DNA from: Algoriphagus sp. PAP.12
Lineage (GTDB): Bacteria > Bacteroidota > Bacteroidia > Cytophagales > Cyclobacteriaceae
DNA length: 40,643 nt
Direction of reading: 5' to 3'
Assembly (NCBI RefSeq): GCF_026652115.1
Contig: NZ_JAPPSQ010000024.1
Coordinates: 1 to 40,643 of the forward strand
Positions within the stretch are counted from its first letter, which is position 1. Each line of letters opens with the position of its first letter. The notes beneath the pieces were generated by a model that saw nothing but the letters and a program-made list of their open reading frames with translations, was not told where the DNA came from and did no database searches. The position numbers were made by a program, and so were the translations under genes. This document shows positions 1 to 7,947 of this stretch, in pieces.

Positions 1-35
1 AATTCGGCCTTTTTTCTTTCACTATACCCAAATTT

Positions 36-1211
36 ATGAGAATACTCCCCTCTTTTTTCAGTCTCAATTTCTTCCTTTTGTGCCTGAGCTCATTCTTGTT
101 TTTCTCATCATTCAATATGATCATTCCAGAACTCCCAGCTTACCTGACTTCGCTGGGAGGTGAAGAATACAAAGGATTGATTATTTCCCTTTTTACCCTG
201 TCTGCAGGACTTTCAAGACCATTTAGCGGAAAGTTGGCTGATAAAATCGGAAGGATTCCAGTAATGATAGTGGGAACTTCCATTTGCTTCATTGTGGGCC
301 TACTCTATCCTATTCTCAACTTTGTCAGTGGTTTTCTATTTCTTCGATTTATCCATGGATTTTCCACAGGCTTCAAACCGACTGGAACTTCTGCCTATGT
401 GGCTGATATTGTACCTTTCCAAAAACGAGGAGAAGCCATGGGTATCCAATCTCTTTTTGGTTCACTCGGAATGGCCGCTGGACCCGCTATTGGAGGTTGG
501 ATAGCGACCCATTGGGAGTTGAATGTGCTTTTCTACACTTCAGCATTTACCTCCATCTTTTCAATTTTGATCTTGATTCGTCTCAAAGAAACACTACCAA
601 ACAAGGAGAAATTTTCATTGAATTTGTTTCGCTTAAAAAAGGATGAAATCATCGAAAAAAGAGTATTGGTCCCCTCAACTATCCTCTTTTTGGCTGTTTT
701 CTCTTTTGGGGTGGTATTGACCATCATCCCTGATTTATCCGAACATTTAGGAATAGAAAACAAAGGGCTATTCTTCGCTGTATTCACCCTATCCTCCTTA
801 GGTATCCGATTATTGGCAGGCAAGGCCTCTGACAAGTATGGAAGGGTTCCAGTAATGAGAGTAGCGATTTTCTGTTTGATTTTGGCTATGGTGACAATAG
901 CCTCTGCTCAATCCAAAGCAACATTATTGGCTGCAGGAGTTTTATTCGGATCAGCGGTAGGAATGTACAGTCCTACTACATCTGCCTGGGTGGTAGACCT
1001 TTCCTTGAATGAATTTAGAGGAAGAGCTTTGGCAACGATGTATATTTTTCTGGAGGCTGGAATTGGATTTGGAGCTTTGGTTTCAGGCTGGATTTATGGA
1101 AATAATCCCGACAATTTCAGATGGGTTTTTCTTACCTCAGCAGGGATGGCTTCTTTGGCCTTTTTCTATCTGATTTTTATCAATAAAGGAAAGTACCAGA
1201 TAAGTCATTAA
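36..1211 (+). CDS. MFS transporter
   Basis: Twelve-segment inner-membrane transporter of the major facilitator superfamily, 391 aa, near the usual family length. The first half carries the loop 2-3 signature GKLADKIGRIPVM around residues 65-77. A related copy, GKASDKYGRVPVM, sits in the second half around residue 265, as expected from the internal duplication of MFS proteins. Hydrophobic segments run from about residue 8 to the C-terminus. It is probably a drug or metabolite exporter, but the sequence does not reveal the substrate. It converges on the M24 peptidase gene, and the two share a bidirectional terminator in which the MFS stop codon lies. Only 35 bases precede the start, so its promoter and upstream neighbour are not visible. 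Confidence 0.9.
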   Translation: MRILPSFFSLNFFLLCLSSFLFFSSFNMIIPELPAYLTSLGGEEYKGLIISLFTLSAGLSRPFSGKLADKIGRIPVMIVGTSICFIVGLLYPILNFVSGFLFLRFIHGFSTGFKPTGTSAYVADIVPFQKRGEAMGIQSLFGSLGMAAGPAIGGWIATHWELNVLFYTSAFTSIFSILILIRLKETLPNKEKFSLNLFRLKKDEIIEKRVLVPSTILFLAVFSFGVVLTIIPDLSEHLGIENKGLFFAVFTLSSLGIRLLAGKASDKYGRVPVMRVAIFCLILAMVTIASAQSKATLLAAGVLFGSAVGMYSPTTSAWVVDLSLNEFRGRALATMYIFLEAGIGFGALVSGWIYGNNPDNFRWVFLTSAGMASLAFFYLIFINKGKYQISH

Positions 1212-1241
1212 AAAAGGGTCTGAAAATTCAGACCCTTTTTT
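1210..1241. terminator. Bidirectional intrinsic terminator
   Basis: A perfect 15-bp inverted repeat (1210-1224 and 1227-1241) has a GGGTCTGAA core flanked by A6 and T6, so it can terminate transcription from both sides. It lies between the convergent MFS and M24 peptidase genes and contains the MFS stop codon. Confidence 0.9.
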
Positions 1242-1247
1242 AAGAAT

Positions 1248-2594
1248 TTAATTCCCCAAATACTCGCTTGTTCGAGGAATGGCAACTAATTTCTTTTGGC
1301 GTCCATTGTAGTAAGTCACTTTTTCTCCATCGAAATAAGCACCTTCCTCTAACATGATTCTGACATCTTTGTTCCATTCTTTGACATGGACAACAGCATT
1401 CAATTCAATAGCATAGCCAGTGCTAGCATGAAGAGGAAAATCTCCCGCACCCGGAGTATCTCCCTGATTATCCCACATTCCAATAGTTGGACCAGCAGAG
1501 TGACCATAAAAACCCAATGGGTGGGTATAAATACTTCCATTGATGCCTTCAGATTGCATTTGGATTCTGGAAGCTTTTAGGATCTCATTTCCTGTTTTTC
1601 CCGCAACATAATTGGATGTCAAAATATCCTGCAGCCTATTTCCCACTTCAAATGCCTTTTGAAGATATGCTGGAACCTCGGTCTCACCAGGTTTCAATAC
1701 ATAAGCCATTTCTTGGGTATCTGTATTCAATCTCAAATAGGTGATTCCAAAATCAATATGTAGCAAATCACCAGGCATAATGGTTGCATCCGATGGACGA
1801 GAAGCAAAAGATCGCTTGGAAGCCTCTGAATCAGCATCTGCTCTTTGAATATCTACAGAGGGATGAAACCAAGTATCCAATTTCAGCTCCTTGATCTTTT
1901 CTCTATACCACCATACCACATCATCGGTGGTCGTGACTCCAGGAGTGATAACAGCAGAAGATAGACCTTCCTGTACAATTTGATGAGCGATTTCCTGAAT
2001 ATGACGATAGGTAGCCATTTCTGAAGGGGTCCGGGTCTCAATCCATCTTACAGCCAAAGTCTGAGCTGAAACCACATTTTTCTGAAGATTTTCTGGCAAA
2101 TAATCCATGAAAACTCCATATTCATTATGCGTTAATCCGTCTGCATGACCATAATCTTTGGCAAAGTTCAATCCGATCTTTTTCGGGATTTTAGAAGCAA
2201 TCAGTTTCATTAAAGCATCCCACTGATCTGGCTGTTCTTCAGGATTCCAGGCTCTTTTAAATGATTTTCCTACATCATACCTCGCTACTGCGTAGGTTTC
2301 TACTGCGGCATTTGGACTGGGTTGATACATAACCAAAATCGTCCTTCTTCTAGCTGCCATCCAGGTTGCAGGCAACATGGTTCGGATAACTGGATCTTCG
2401 TTATATTCTCTTGAAATCACCACCCACATATCGATTCCTGTTTCAGTCATCAATTGAGGTAATAAATTATCAATTCTGTCCTCCAGCCAGGTATCAATGA
2501 CTTTTGCTTGCTCTCGCAAAGGCAAAACAGCCAAGTCCTGCCCATAGGAAATGGAAGAAATCAAGAGAAAAAGAATAGGTAGTAGTTTTTTCAT
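1248..2594 (-). CDS. Secreted M24-family metallopeptidase (Xaa-Pro aminopeptidase-like)
   Basis: Predicted periplasmic or exported M24 'pita-bread' peptidase, 448 aa. Residues 1-18 form a Sec signal peptide ending SYGQ. A creatinase-like N-terminal domain follows to about residue 180, then the catalytic domain. All five expected metal-ligand positions can be placed: D281 (HIDFG), D292 (NTDTQ), H365 (GHSAG), E397 (AIELN) and E416/E417 (MLEEGAY). This favours an active dinuclear metalloenzyme. Xaa-Pro specificity is known for the family but is not proven here. The gene is monocistronic, lying between the terminator at 1210-1241 and a 71-bp gap to the MATE gene. No clear TAnnTTTG element was found upstream. 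Confidence 0.88.
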   Translation of the reverse strand: MKKLLPILFLLISSISYGQDLAVLPLREQAKVIDTWLEDRIDNLLPQLMTETGIDMWVVISREYNEDPVIRTMLPATWMAARRRTILVMYQPSPNAAVETYAVARYDVGKSFKRAWNPEEQPDQWDALMKLIASKIPKKIGLNFAKDYGHADGLTHNEYGVFMDYLPENLQKNVVSAQTLAVRWIETRTPSEMATYRHIQEIAHQIVQEGLSSAVITPGVTTTDDVVWWYREKIKELKLDTWFHPSVDIQRADADSEASKRSFASRPSDATIMPGDLLHIDFGITYLRLNTDTQEMAYVLKPGETEVPAYLQKAFEVGNRLQDILTSNYVAGKTGNEILKASRIQMQSEGINGSIYTHPLGFYGHSAGPTIGMWDNQGDTPGAGDFPLHASTGYAIELNAVVHVKEWNKDVRIMLEEGAYFDGEKVTYYNGRQKKLVAIPRTSEYLGN

Positions 2595-2665
2595 AAGGGA
2601 AGAGGGTGGTTTTAAACTTTGAATATAAACTTCCTCTGCCCAACCTCTATCAATTTTGTTTGAAA

Positions 2666-4009
2666 CTAGATTCTTTTTTCTTGAATGGCTTTTTTGCTAA
2701 GGATATGAAAGCGATAAAATAAAACCACAGCAGTGATAGTCAGACCTATCAAAAGTCCATACCAAATTCCTCTTTCTGCCATTCCCATCTCAAAAGCAAG
2801 GAAATAACCCAATGGCAATCCCAAGACCCAATAAGCAATTAAGGTGATTAAAGTAGGAAATTTGACATCCTCCATACCCCGTAAAACTCCCAAACCAGCT
2901 ACCTGCACTCCATCGGATAACTGGAACATTCCAGCAATAATCAATAAAGTAGCTGAGGTCGCTATCACCTCAGGATCGTCAATATAAAGAGATGGCAGGA
3001 AGTTTCTAAAGCTGACAAAAAGCAATGCAGTAATGGCCATAAATATCAATACCATTGCAAAAACAACCATTCCTGCCTCTCTCATTGCTTTAAAGTTCCC
3101 CTTCCCAATTTGATTACTCACCCGGATCATGCCAGCAGTACTCAATCCGGCAGCCATCATATAGCTAATGGATGCCAAATTCAAGGCAATCTGGTGACCC
3201 GCCAAAGCATTTACTCCGATCCAACCCATCATAATAGCCGCCGACCCAAATGCACTTACTTCAAAAATGTATTGAAAGCCAGTTGGTATCCCCACTTTCA
3301 AAATTCGATTGATCATTGGAAAACTGAATTTCTTCAGACCTAGAGAAAGCTTTAACTTGGTATATTTCTTGGATCCCAGAATATACCATCCCAATAAAAT
3401 CGGCATCAAAATTCTAGAAATCAAAGTAGCAAGGCCTGCCCCAACCAACCCCATTTCTGGAGCTCCCAAATGTCCAAAAATCAGTACCCAGTTTAGAAAA
3501 ACATTCACAAGGTTGGATAAAATAGTCACCACCATTGCTTGTTTGGTTTGCGAAAGTCCTTCTGCCAGTTGCTTGAATGTTTGAAAAAACATAAAAGGAA
3601 AAAGCGATGCAGTAATGATGAACAGATAAGGAATCGCCAATTCAACCACTTCCTCTGGTTGATTTAGAAAATGTAAACCTTGGGATAGTCCCAAGATAAT
3701 CATGGTCAAGATCACAGCCGTACCCATATTGATCCAAAACCCATGCTGAAAAAGTCTTCCAATCCTATTTAACTTCCCTTTCCCTTCGGCCATGGAAACC
3801 AATGGAGTAATTCCCATTGAAACTCCCATTCCAAACATCAATAGCACAAAAAAGATAGAATTGGCCAAAGAAGCTGCTGCCAAAGGAACAGCCCCTAACC
3901 TACCTACCATCATACTATCGGCCACACCCACCATAACTTGTCCCAACTGACTCAGGACAACCGGATAGGCCAATTTGTATGTAATCTGAAAATGATCTTT
4001 AATCGTCAT
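2666..4009 (-). CDS. MATE family efflux transporter
   Basis: Multidrug and toxin extrusion protein of the NorM type, 447 aa with about 12 transmembrane segments, the normal family length. The N-terminal stretch reading LSQLGQVMVGVADSMMVGRL (about residues 20-39) is the typical first-helix signature. Such proteins export cationic drugs or dyes in exchange for Na+ or H+; the substrate here is unknown. It starts 2 bp after the stop of the NUDIX gene, so the two are almost certainly co-transcribed and possibly translationally coupled. No hairpin terminator was recognised downstream before the M24 gene. Confidence 0.92.
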   Translation of the reverse strand: MTIKDHFQITYKLAYPVVLSQLGQVMVGVADSMMVGRLGAVPLAAASLANSIFFVLLMFGMGVSMGITPLVSMAEGKGKLNRIGRLFQHGFWINMGTAVILTMIILGLSQGLHFLNQPEEVVELAIPYLFIITASLFPFMFFQTFKQLAEGLSQTKQAMVVTILSNLVNVFLNWVLIFGHLGAPEMGLVGAGLATLISRILMPILLGWYILGSKKYTKLKLSLGLKKFSFPMINRILKVGIPTGFQYIFEVSAFGSAAIMMGWIGVNALAGHQIALNLASISYMMAAGLSTAGMIRVSNQIGKGNFKAMREAGMVVFAMVLIFMAITALLFVSFRNFLPSLYIDDPEVIATSATLLIIAGMFQLSDGVQVAGLGVLRGMEDVKFPTLITLIAYWVLGLPLGYFLAFEMGMAERGIWYGLLIGLTITAVVLFYRFHILSKKAIQEKRI

Positions 4010-4011
4010 CG

Positions 4012-4554
4012 CTAAAAGCCCAAAATTCGGGCAACTTTTAAAATACCTGCAATACTGATAGAATCGGTAATCTCACCTCGCATTACCATTTCTACCACTT
4101 CCGAAAATGGAAGCTTTTTAATCTGAAGCACTTCTGTTTCTTCAAACTCTGTCTCTCCCTGACTTAATTCTTCTGCCAAATACACAAACCCTTCTTCATC
4201 AGTTACTGAGTTGGACGTATGAATTCGAAGAACTTCCGTCCATTTATTGGCTGTTAATCCGGTTTCTTCCTTGAGTTCCCTTTGGGCACTTTCCAGCAAA
4301 TCCAATCCAATTGGTCCTCCTCCCATGGGTATTTCCCAGGAATATTCATCCAAAGCATAACGATACTGCCCTACCAGCCAAGTATTTCCTTCTTCATCGA
4401 TAGGTACAATTGCCATGGCCTTGTTCTTAAAATGCAGTTTTCCATAAATCCCTTCTTTTCCAGCAGGATTGAGCACTTCATGCTCTTCCAAATGGATCCA
4501 GGGGTTTTGATAGATTGATTTTTTACGAAGAGTTTTCCAGGGATTTTCTAACAT
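4012..4554 (-). CDS. NUDIX hydrolase (ADP-ribose pyrophosphatase-like)
   Basis: Cytoplasmic nucleoside-diphosphate-linked hydrolase, 180 aa from the chosen start. The Nudix box contains the essential RELKEETGL core preceded by a glycine-rich turn (GGGPIG). The first glutamate of the GX5EX7REUXEEXGU consensus appears to be leucine, while the metal-binding REUXEE part is intact. Length and architecture fit ADP-ribose or nucleotide-sugar pyrophosphatases (NudF-like). The start at 4554 (MLENPWKTL) is preferred over an upstream ATG at 4584, because the longer version would translate through the lrp terminator hairpin. The gene is followed 2 bp later by the MATE transporter. Confidence 0.88.
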   Translation of the reverse strand: MLENPWKTLRKKSIYQNPWIHLEEHEVLNPAGKEGIYGKLHFKNKAMAIVPIDEEGNTWLVGQYRYALDEYSWEIPMGGGPIGLDLLESAQRELKEETGLTANKWTEVLRIHTSNSVTDEEGFVYLAEELSQGETEFEETEVLQIKKLPFSEVVEMVMRGEITDSISIAGILKVARILGF

Positions 4555-4558
4555 AACA

Positions 4559-4590
4559 CAAAAAAAAAGGGGTGACATTGCCACCCCTTT
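4559..4590 (-). terminator. Intrinsic terminator of the lrp-like gene, abutting the NUDIX start
   Basis: Read on the minus strand, the sequence is AAAGGGGTG, a 7-nt loop, CACCCCTTT, then a long T run. It follows the Lrp/AsnC gene stop and ends only about 5 bases before the NUDIX ATG at 4554. There is no room for a separate promoter between them, so it may act as a partial terminator or attenuator inside an lrp-nudix-MATE transcript. Confidence 0.85.
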
Positions 4591-4610
4591 CGATTTTAAT
4601 ATAAAATAGT

Positions 4611-5093
4611 TTATGCCGGGATAGGCAATACTTTAGAATCTTTGAACGTGGACAAAATTACCATGGATTGCATTGAGTCTACCTCTTTAATCTCAGATAC
4701 TTTTTCCAACATCAACTTTTGGTAAGCAGTGATATCTTTTGCAATGATTTTCAAAATGAAATCACCGGTACCAGTGATGTGATGACACTCAATAACTTCA
4801 GGAATACCATTGATTTCTTTCATAAAAGCATCAATATTTCCTTTGTTGTGGCCAATCAAACTTACCAAAACAAAAGTGCTCACACCTAATCCGATTTTTT
4901 CAGGATCAAGTTTTGCGTGGTAGCTTTTGATGATTCCAGATTGTTCCAATTTTTTCACACGTTCCAAGGTTGGAGCGGGAGAAAGTCCTATATCTTTAGA
5001 GAGTTGAGCGTTTGTGATTTTCGCATTTCCCTGAAGAATTTCGAGTATTCTGCGATCAATTTTATCAAATTTTATTCTTACGCTATTATCCAT
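4611..5093 (-). CDS. Lrp/AsnC family transcriptional regulator
   Basis: DNA-binding feast/famine regulator, 160 aa. The N-terminal winged helix-turn-helix spans roughly residues 10-60 (IDRRILEILQGNAKITNAQL, then LSPAPTLERVKKLE). The C-terminal RAM/ligand-binding domain begins at about residue 70, with the typical GTGDFILKI strand near residue 107. Lrp/AsnC proteins form dimers to octamers and respond to amino acids. The natural targets here are unknown, though the downstream NUDIX and MATE genes may share its transcript. A perfect -7 element lies 33 bp upstream of the start. Confidence 0.92.
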   Translation of the reverse strand: MDNSVRIKFDKIDRRILEILQGNAKITNAQLSKDIGLSPAPTLERVKKLEQSGIIKSYHAKLDPEKIGLGVSTFVLVSLIGHNKGNIDAFMKEINGIPEVIECHHITGTGDFILKIIAKDITAYQKLMLEKVSEIKEVDSMQSMVILSTFKDSKVLPIPA

Positions 5094-5125
5094 GATTTCT
5101 TGCTTTTACAAAATTTTCTGTGGTG

Positions 5126-5133
5126 CAAATTTA
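5126..5133 (-). promoter_or_regulatory. -7 promoter element of the lrp-like gene
   Basis: The minus strand reads TAAATTTG, an exact match to the Bacteroidota -7 consensus TAnnTTTG, positioned 33-40 bp upstream of the lrp-like ATG at 5093. Transcription start is inferred a few bases downstream. Confidence 0.6.
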
Positions 5134-5291
5134 TAATAATTAAGGAAAATTTTAAAACTATTAAAGATATTTTAATAGACTAAAATCAAAATAATCTTTA
5201 GAAATGATGGGGGTTTAGCAAAGAATCCTTTCAATTTAGCTTTTCCAATTCCCAAATTTCAAATTATCTCCTGTATTGATTGCTAAAAACG

Positions 5292-5313
5292 TAAACTTTT
5301 CGCTTAAAGTTTA
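5292..5313 (-). terminator. Intrinsic terminator of the TPR protein gene
   Basis: Minus strand TAAACTTT, a 6-nt loop, AAAGTTTA, then CGTTTTT. The 8-bp AT-rich stem contains the stop codon of the TPR gene in its loop region. Confidence 0.6.
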
Positions 5314-6500
5314 TTCTTTTTGATAAAATCTCTTGCAGCCTGATGAGCGGGGTGTTTTCGCTTTGCGTATTTCTTTACTTTCTTAAAATATTCTTTTGCC
5401 AGAGCTTTATTATTCTCATCCATAGCGATTTTGCCAAGTTCTACTAAAGAGAAAAGATAATACCCACTTTCTTGGGACTCTGATTCTTCACCGTAAGAAA
5501 GCGTTTTCAGATAATACCGCTTGGCTTGCGTTTGATCTCCTATTCGATCATTATACTGAGCCAGGTAAAAAGCCGCATACCTTCCACTGTTGGCTTCATA
5601 GCCTTCTTGCTTGGCGTCGATACGGTCCAATATCTCTTTGGACTGCTCCATGGATTCTGTCCACCTGCCTACAGTATATAAGTGACGAGCATAGGACCTA
5701 TGGAAATAAGGATTGTCTGGAAACTTCCCATGAAGATATTCTGAAATTCGAAGTGCTTCATAGGGCTTCTTTTCCTCTGATGCATACAATCGGAATAAGA
5801 AGTACATCGCCTCTATCCTTGTGTAAAAAGCATTTTCGGCCACTTGTTCCAGCTGCTGCAATCCTAACTCCTTATCTCCTTTTGGAAATAGTGCCATGAC
5901 AGGTTTCAAGAGCGGATAATTTTCCGGTATCCATTCGGAGAAATAATTGAACAAGGCATCTCCCAGCAACAATTCAGGATTAAATTCTTCTTCTCCCCTA
6001 CTCTTTTCCATGTATTTCAAGGCATTCTTACCTGCCCAGGCTGCCCTGGTCCAGCTTTTTCTTTCTGAAAGCAATCGACCTTGAAATCCATACCCTGCTG
6101 CCAGGAAGAAAGCTGCCTCCTTGTTGTCTTCATCCTCATCATACATCTTTTCGGCCTTTTCATTGGCTCGATCGATGTAGGCAAGAAAAATATCGTCGTA
6201 TTTTTCATTGGTGACATCCACCTCAATCCTCCACCAATAACTCAAAGCCATCAAAAAATCAGGTAGCGGATGATTGGGGTATTGATAACTCAAAACTGCA
6301 AAATCATGCTCTGCAGTCTTGAAATCAAAATTATACATGCTGTTGATGGATTTGGTCACGCGGTATTGTAAGCCGCGGTCCAATAGCAGATAGGGAGACG
6401 ATTTTACAGTCAGACTATCTGCAGGCAAAGATTGAGCATCCAAAGGACGAATACTCATCATCAATAGCATGAAAATATATATCAGGGTCTTTTTATTCAT
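5304..6500 (-). CDS. Secreted tetratricopeptide-repeat protein, function unknown
   Basis: A 398-aa protein with an N-terminal Sec signal (about residues 1-22, ending LDAQ). The rest is helical and TPR-like: aromatic/alanine-rich pairs of helices recur, for example residues 55-110, 140-175 and 320-390 (QAKRYYLKTL, KALAKEYFKKVKKY). TPR domains scaffold protein contacts, so the mature periplasmic protein may bind partners, but no enzymatic motif is present and I do not recognise a named family. It is transcribed alone, divergently from the membrane protein at 6578. A perfect -7 element lies 21 bp upstream of its start, and a hairpin terminator overlaps its stop. Confidence 0.8.
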   Translation of the reverse strand: MNKKTLIYIFMLLMMSIRPLDAQSLPADSLTVKSSPYLLLDRGLQYRVTKSINSMYNFDFKTAEHDFAVLSYQYPNHPLPDFLMALSYWWRIEVDVTNEKYDDIFLAYIDRANEKAEKMYDEDEDNKEAAFFLAAGYGFQGRLLSERKSWTRAAWAGKNALKYMEKSRGEEEFNPELLLGDALFNYFSEWIPENYPLLKPVMALFPKGDKELGLQQLEQVAENAFYTRIEAMYFLFRLYASEEKKPYEALRISEYLHGKFPDNPYFHRSYARHLYTVGRWTESMEQSKEILDRIDAKQEGYEANSGRYAAFYLAQYNDRIGDQTQAKRYYLKTLSYGEESESQESGYYLFSLVELGKIAMDENNKALAKEYFKKVKKYAKRKHPAHQAARDFIKKNKL

Positions 6501-6520
6501 AGTTATACTCCAATTCTATA

Positions 6521-6528
6521 CAAAATTA
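6521..6528 (-). promoter_or_regulatory. -7 promoter element of the secreted TPR gene
   Basis: The minus strand reads TAATTTTG, an exact TAnnTTTG match, 21-28 bp upstream of the ATG at 6500. It is part of a divergent promoter region shared with the element at 6551-6558. Confidence 0.6.
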
Positions 6529-6550
6529 TACCATATCTCTCACTTTCGAT

Positions 6551-6558
6551 TAGATTTG
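6551..6558 (+). promoter_or_regulatory. -7 promoter element of the divergent membrane protein gene
   Basis: TAGATTTG is an exact TAnnTTTG match, 20 bp upstream of the ATG at 6578. Because the element is this close, it argues for the 6578 start over the upstream TTG at 6566. Confidence 0.6.
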
Positions 6559-6577
6559 AATAAGATTGATAAGAAAC

Positions 6578-7228
6578 ATGCCCAAAGAACTCAGTACAAT
6601 AGCTCAACGTGTAAAAAGCCTTTTGGATTTCGATAAGAGACTCTATTTTTTCTTAATTCTGATGTTGTTTTGGGTGATTCGCTATTTGACTAACACAGTT
6701 ATCATCCAAGCAATTCCCGATGGGGAAAATTTAGATGCACGCGGAGATTTGATGATCTTCCACGTATTCAACACGTTGAACTATATCTGGACACCATTTG
6801 CGCTTCTTTGGAAGTTTACCGTGATCTCTTTTTTATTTTGGTTGGGAGGATTTTTTCTAGGGTACAAACTTCCCTATAAAGAATTATGGAAATTCGCTTT
6901 AGTCGCAGAAGGAGTATTTATTCTCCCTGAATTAATTCGCTTTTTGGTCTTTTTGAACCCAAGTTCTTCTACCACTTTTTTGGAAATCCAAGAGTATCAA
7001 CCTTTCTCAGTTTTATCCTTACTTGGATTCAATTCGGTAGCTGAGCGCTGGTGGTATCCATTAGGCACCTTGAATATCTTTGAGGTGATCTATGCGGTTC
7101 TATGGATTTACGGCTTTCACGCTATCAGCAATAGAAATATGAAAGAGTCTGTGATTGCAGTTTTGGTTTGCTATGTATTCCCATTAATCGTTTGGTTGAC
7201 TTGGTTTGTGATGGTCTATAGGGACTAG
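6578..7228 (+). CDS. Multi-pass membrane protein, possibly Yip1-like
   Basis: A 216-aa protein with about five hydrophobic segments (near residues 23-45, 70-95, 105-125, 165-185 and 190-212). The order of segments and the LNIFEVIYAVLWIYGFHAIS stretch near residue 165 resemble Yip1-domain membrane proteins, but the match is by eye and weak. No catalytic residues were recognised. The ATG at 6578 is chosen because the upstream TTG at 6566 leaves almost no leader after the -7 element at 6551-6558. It converges on the rhodanese gene, and the two share a strong bidirectional terminator. Confidence 0.7.
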   Translation: MPKELSTIAQRVKSLLDFDKRLYFFLILMLFWVIRYLTNTVIIQAIPDGENLDARGDLMIFHVFNTLNYIWTPFALLWKFTVISFLFWLGGFFLGYKLPYKELWKFALVAEGVFILPELIRFLVFLNPSSSTTFLEIQEYQPFSVLSLLGFNSVAERWWYPLGTLNIFEVIYAVLWIYGFHAISNRNMKESVIAVLVCYVFPLIVWLTWFVMVYRD

Positions 7229-7234
7229 CAATAA

Positions 7235-7263
7235 AAAACGCGGGCTGAAACAACCCGCGTTTT
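7235..7263. terminator. Bidirectional intrinsic terminator
   Basis: A 10-bp stem, AAAACGCGGG (7235-7244) with CCCGCGTTTT (7254-7263), encloses a 9-nt loop. A and T runs on either side let it serve both the membrane protein gene and the convergent rhodanese gene. Confidence 0.88.
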
Positions 7264-7288
7264 GTATTTAAACACCTATTCTAATTCA

Positions 7289-7624
7289 TTATACTACTTC
7301 GAAAGGCCATCTTCCGATACCTCCCGACATATTTTTCAATTTGGTAAAACCCATACTTGCCATTACTTCGCAAGCCTGTCCACTTCGGTTACCACTTCTA
7401 CAGTACACTAAGTAGGTTTTGTCTTTGGGTAGATTTTGAATTTGAGTTACAAAATCCCTTGACATGATGTCAATGTTTCTGGCTCCTCTCAATTTTCCAC
7501 TTGAGAATTCACCAGCGGTTCTAACATCCAACACTACAGTGTTTGGTTGTAACATCAGATCATTAAATTCACCTACAGGAATATCTTCGTAATTTTTTGG
7601 TTTTGCTTTTAAGAAATCAAACAT
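7289..7624 (-). CDS. Single-domain rhodanese (sulfurtransferase)
   Basis: Cytoplasmic sulfur-transfer protein of 111 aa consisting of one rhodanese domain. The active-site loop CRSGNRS (residues 75-81) carries the catalytic C75 that accepts a persulfide. A second cysteine, C85, lies in the following helix. The 'VLDVRTAGEFSSGKLRGARN' strand-helix at residues 31-50 is the classic CH2-like motif. Single-domain rhodaneses of this type commonly move sulfane sulfur produced by sulfide:quinone reductases, which fits the SQR gene 4 kb away. It has its own promoter (7651-7658) and an upstream Crp-like site (7681-7694) spaced as at the crp, tauE and sqr genes. Confidence 0.92.
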   Translation of the reverse strand: MFDFLKAKPKNYEDIPVGEFNDLMLQPNTVVLDVRTAGEFSSGKLRGARNIDIMSRDFVTQIQNLPKDKTYLVYCRSGNRSGQACEVMASMGFTKLKNMSGGIGRWPFEVV

Positions 7625-7650
7625 GGTCGTTCTGGTTTAAATTAGTATTA

Positions 7651-7658
7651 CAAATTTA
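7651..7658 (-). promoter_or_regulatory. -7 promoter element of the rhodanese gene
   Basis: The minus strand reads TAAATTTG, an exact TAnnTTTG match, 27 bp (from its last base) upstream of the rhodanese ATG. A Crp-like half-site pair is centred 36.5 bp further upstream. Confidence 0.6.
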
Positions 7659-7680
7659 CCATATCCCACATCCTCAATCA

Positions 7681-7694
7681 GTACTTCTTGTCAC
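7681..7694 (-). promoter_or_regulatory. Candidate Crp-type operator upstream of rhodanese
   Basis: Read in the direction of transcription this is GTGACAAGAAGTAC: an intact distal half GTGA and a degenerate proximal half. Its centre is 36.5 bp from the last base of the -7 element, as for crp, and one base off the tauE and sqr spacing. An overlapping perfect dyad, TTCTTGT-CAC-ACAAGAA (7685-7701), is an alternative operator. Confidence 0.45.
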
Positions 7695-7707
7695 ACAAGA
7701 AACTTAA

Positions 7708-7947
7708 TTATTTCTTTCCCATTGCCTTCAAAATGATCAATCTAATCAATAAAACCCATGGAAATCCATGAAGTGCCAGATCGAACCAATCCATCATTTG
7801 CATCCCATGCGCCCCGCCTGCTACCCATTTGATTTTTCCCCAAATGTGTGGTTCTGGGGTATAGGGCATCAAGCCCAATGTTAAACAGATCAAAATCACA
7901 GGACCCCAACTCAAATTAGGTCTGCTTATTTCTTTTTTTTCAGCCAT
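7708..7947 (-). CDS. Small two-helix membrane protein of the sulfur island
   Basis: A 79-aa protein with two hydrophobic stretches (about residues 14-32 and 55-72) separated by a short loop rich in Trp, Gly, His and Met (KWVAGGAHGMQMMDWFD). I recognise no named family. The pattern resembles small conserved membrane proteins seen beside sulfur-oxidation genes in Bacteroidota, but that is recollection, not a search. The start at 7947 (MAEKKE) overlaps the end of the sterol-desaturase-family gene by 22 bp, so it is the last gene of the tauE operon and probably translationally coupled. A longer TTG start at 7968 is less likely. Confidence 0.72.
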   Translation of the reverse strand: MAEKKEISRPNLSWGPVILICLTLGLMPYTPEPHIWGKIKWVAGGAHGMQMMDWFDLALHGFPWVLLIRLIILKAMGKK

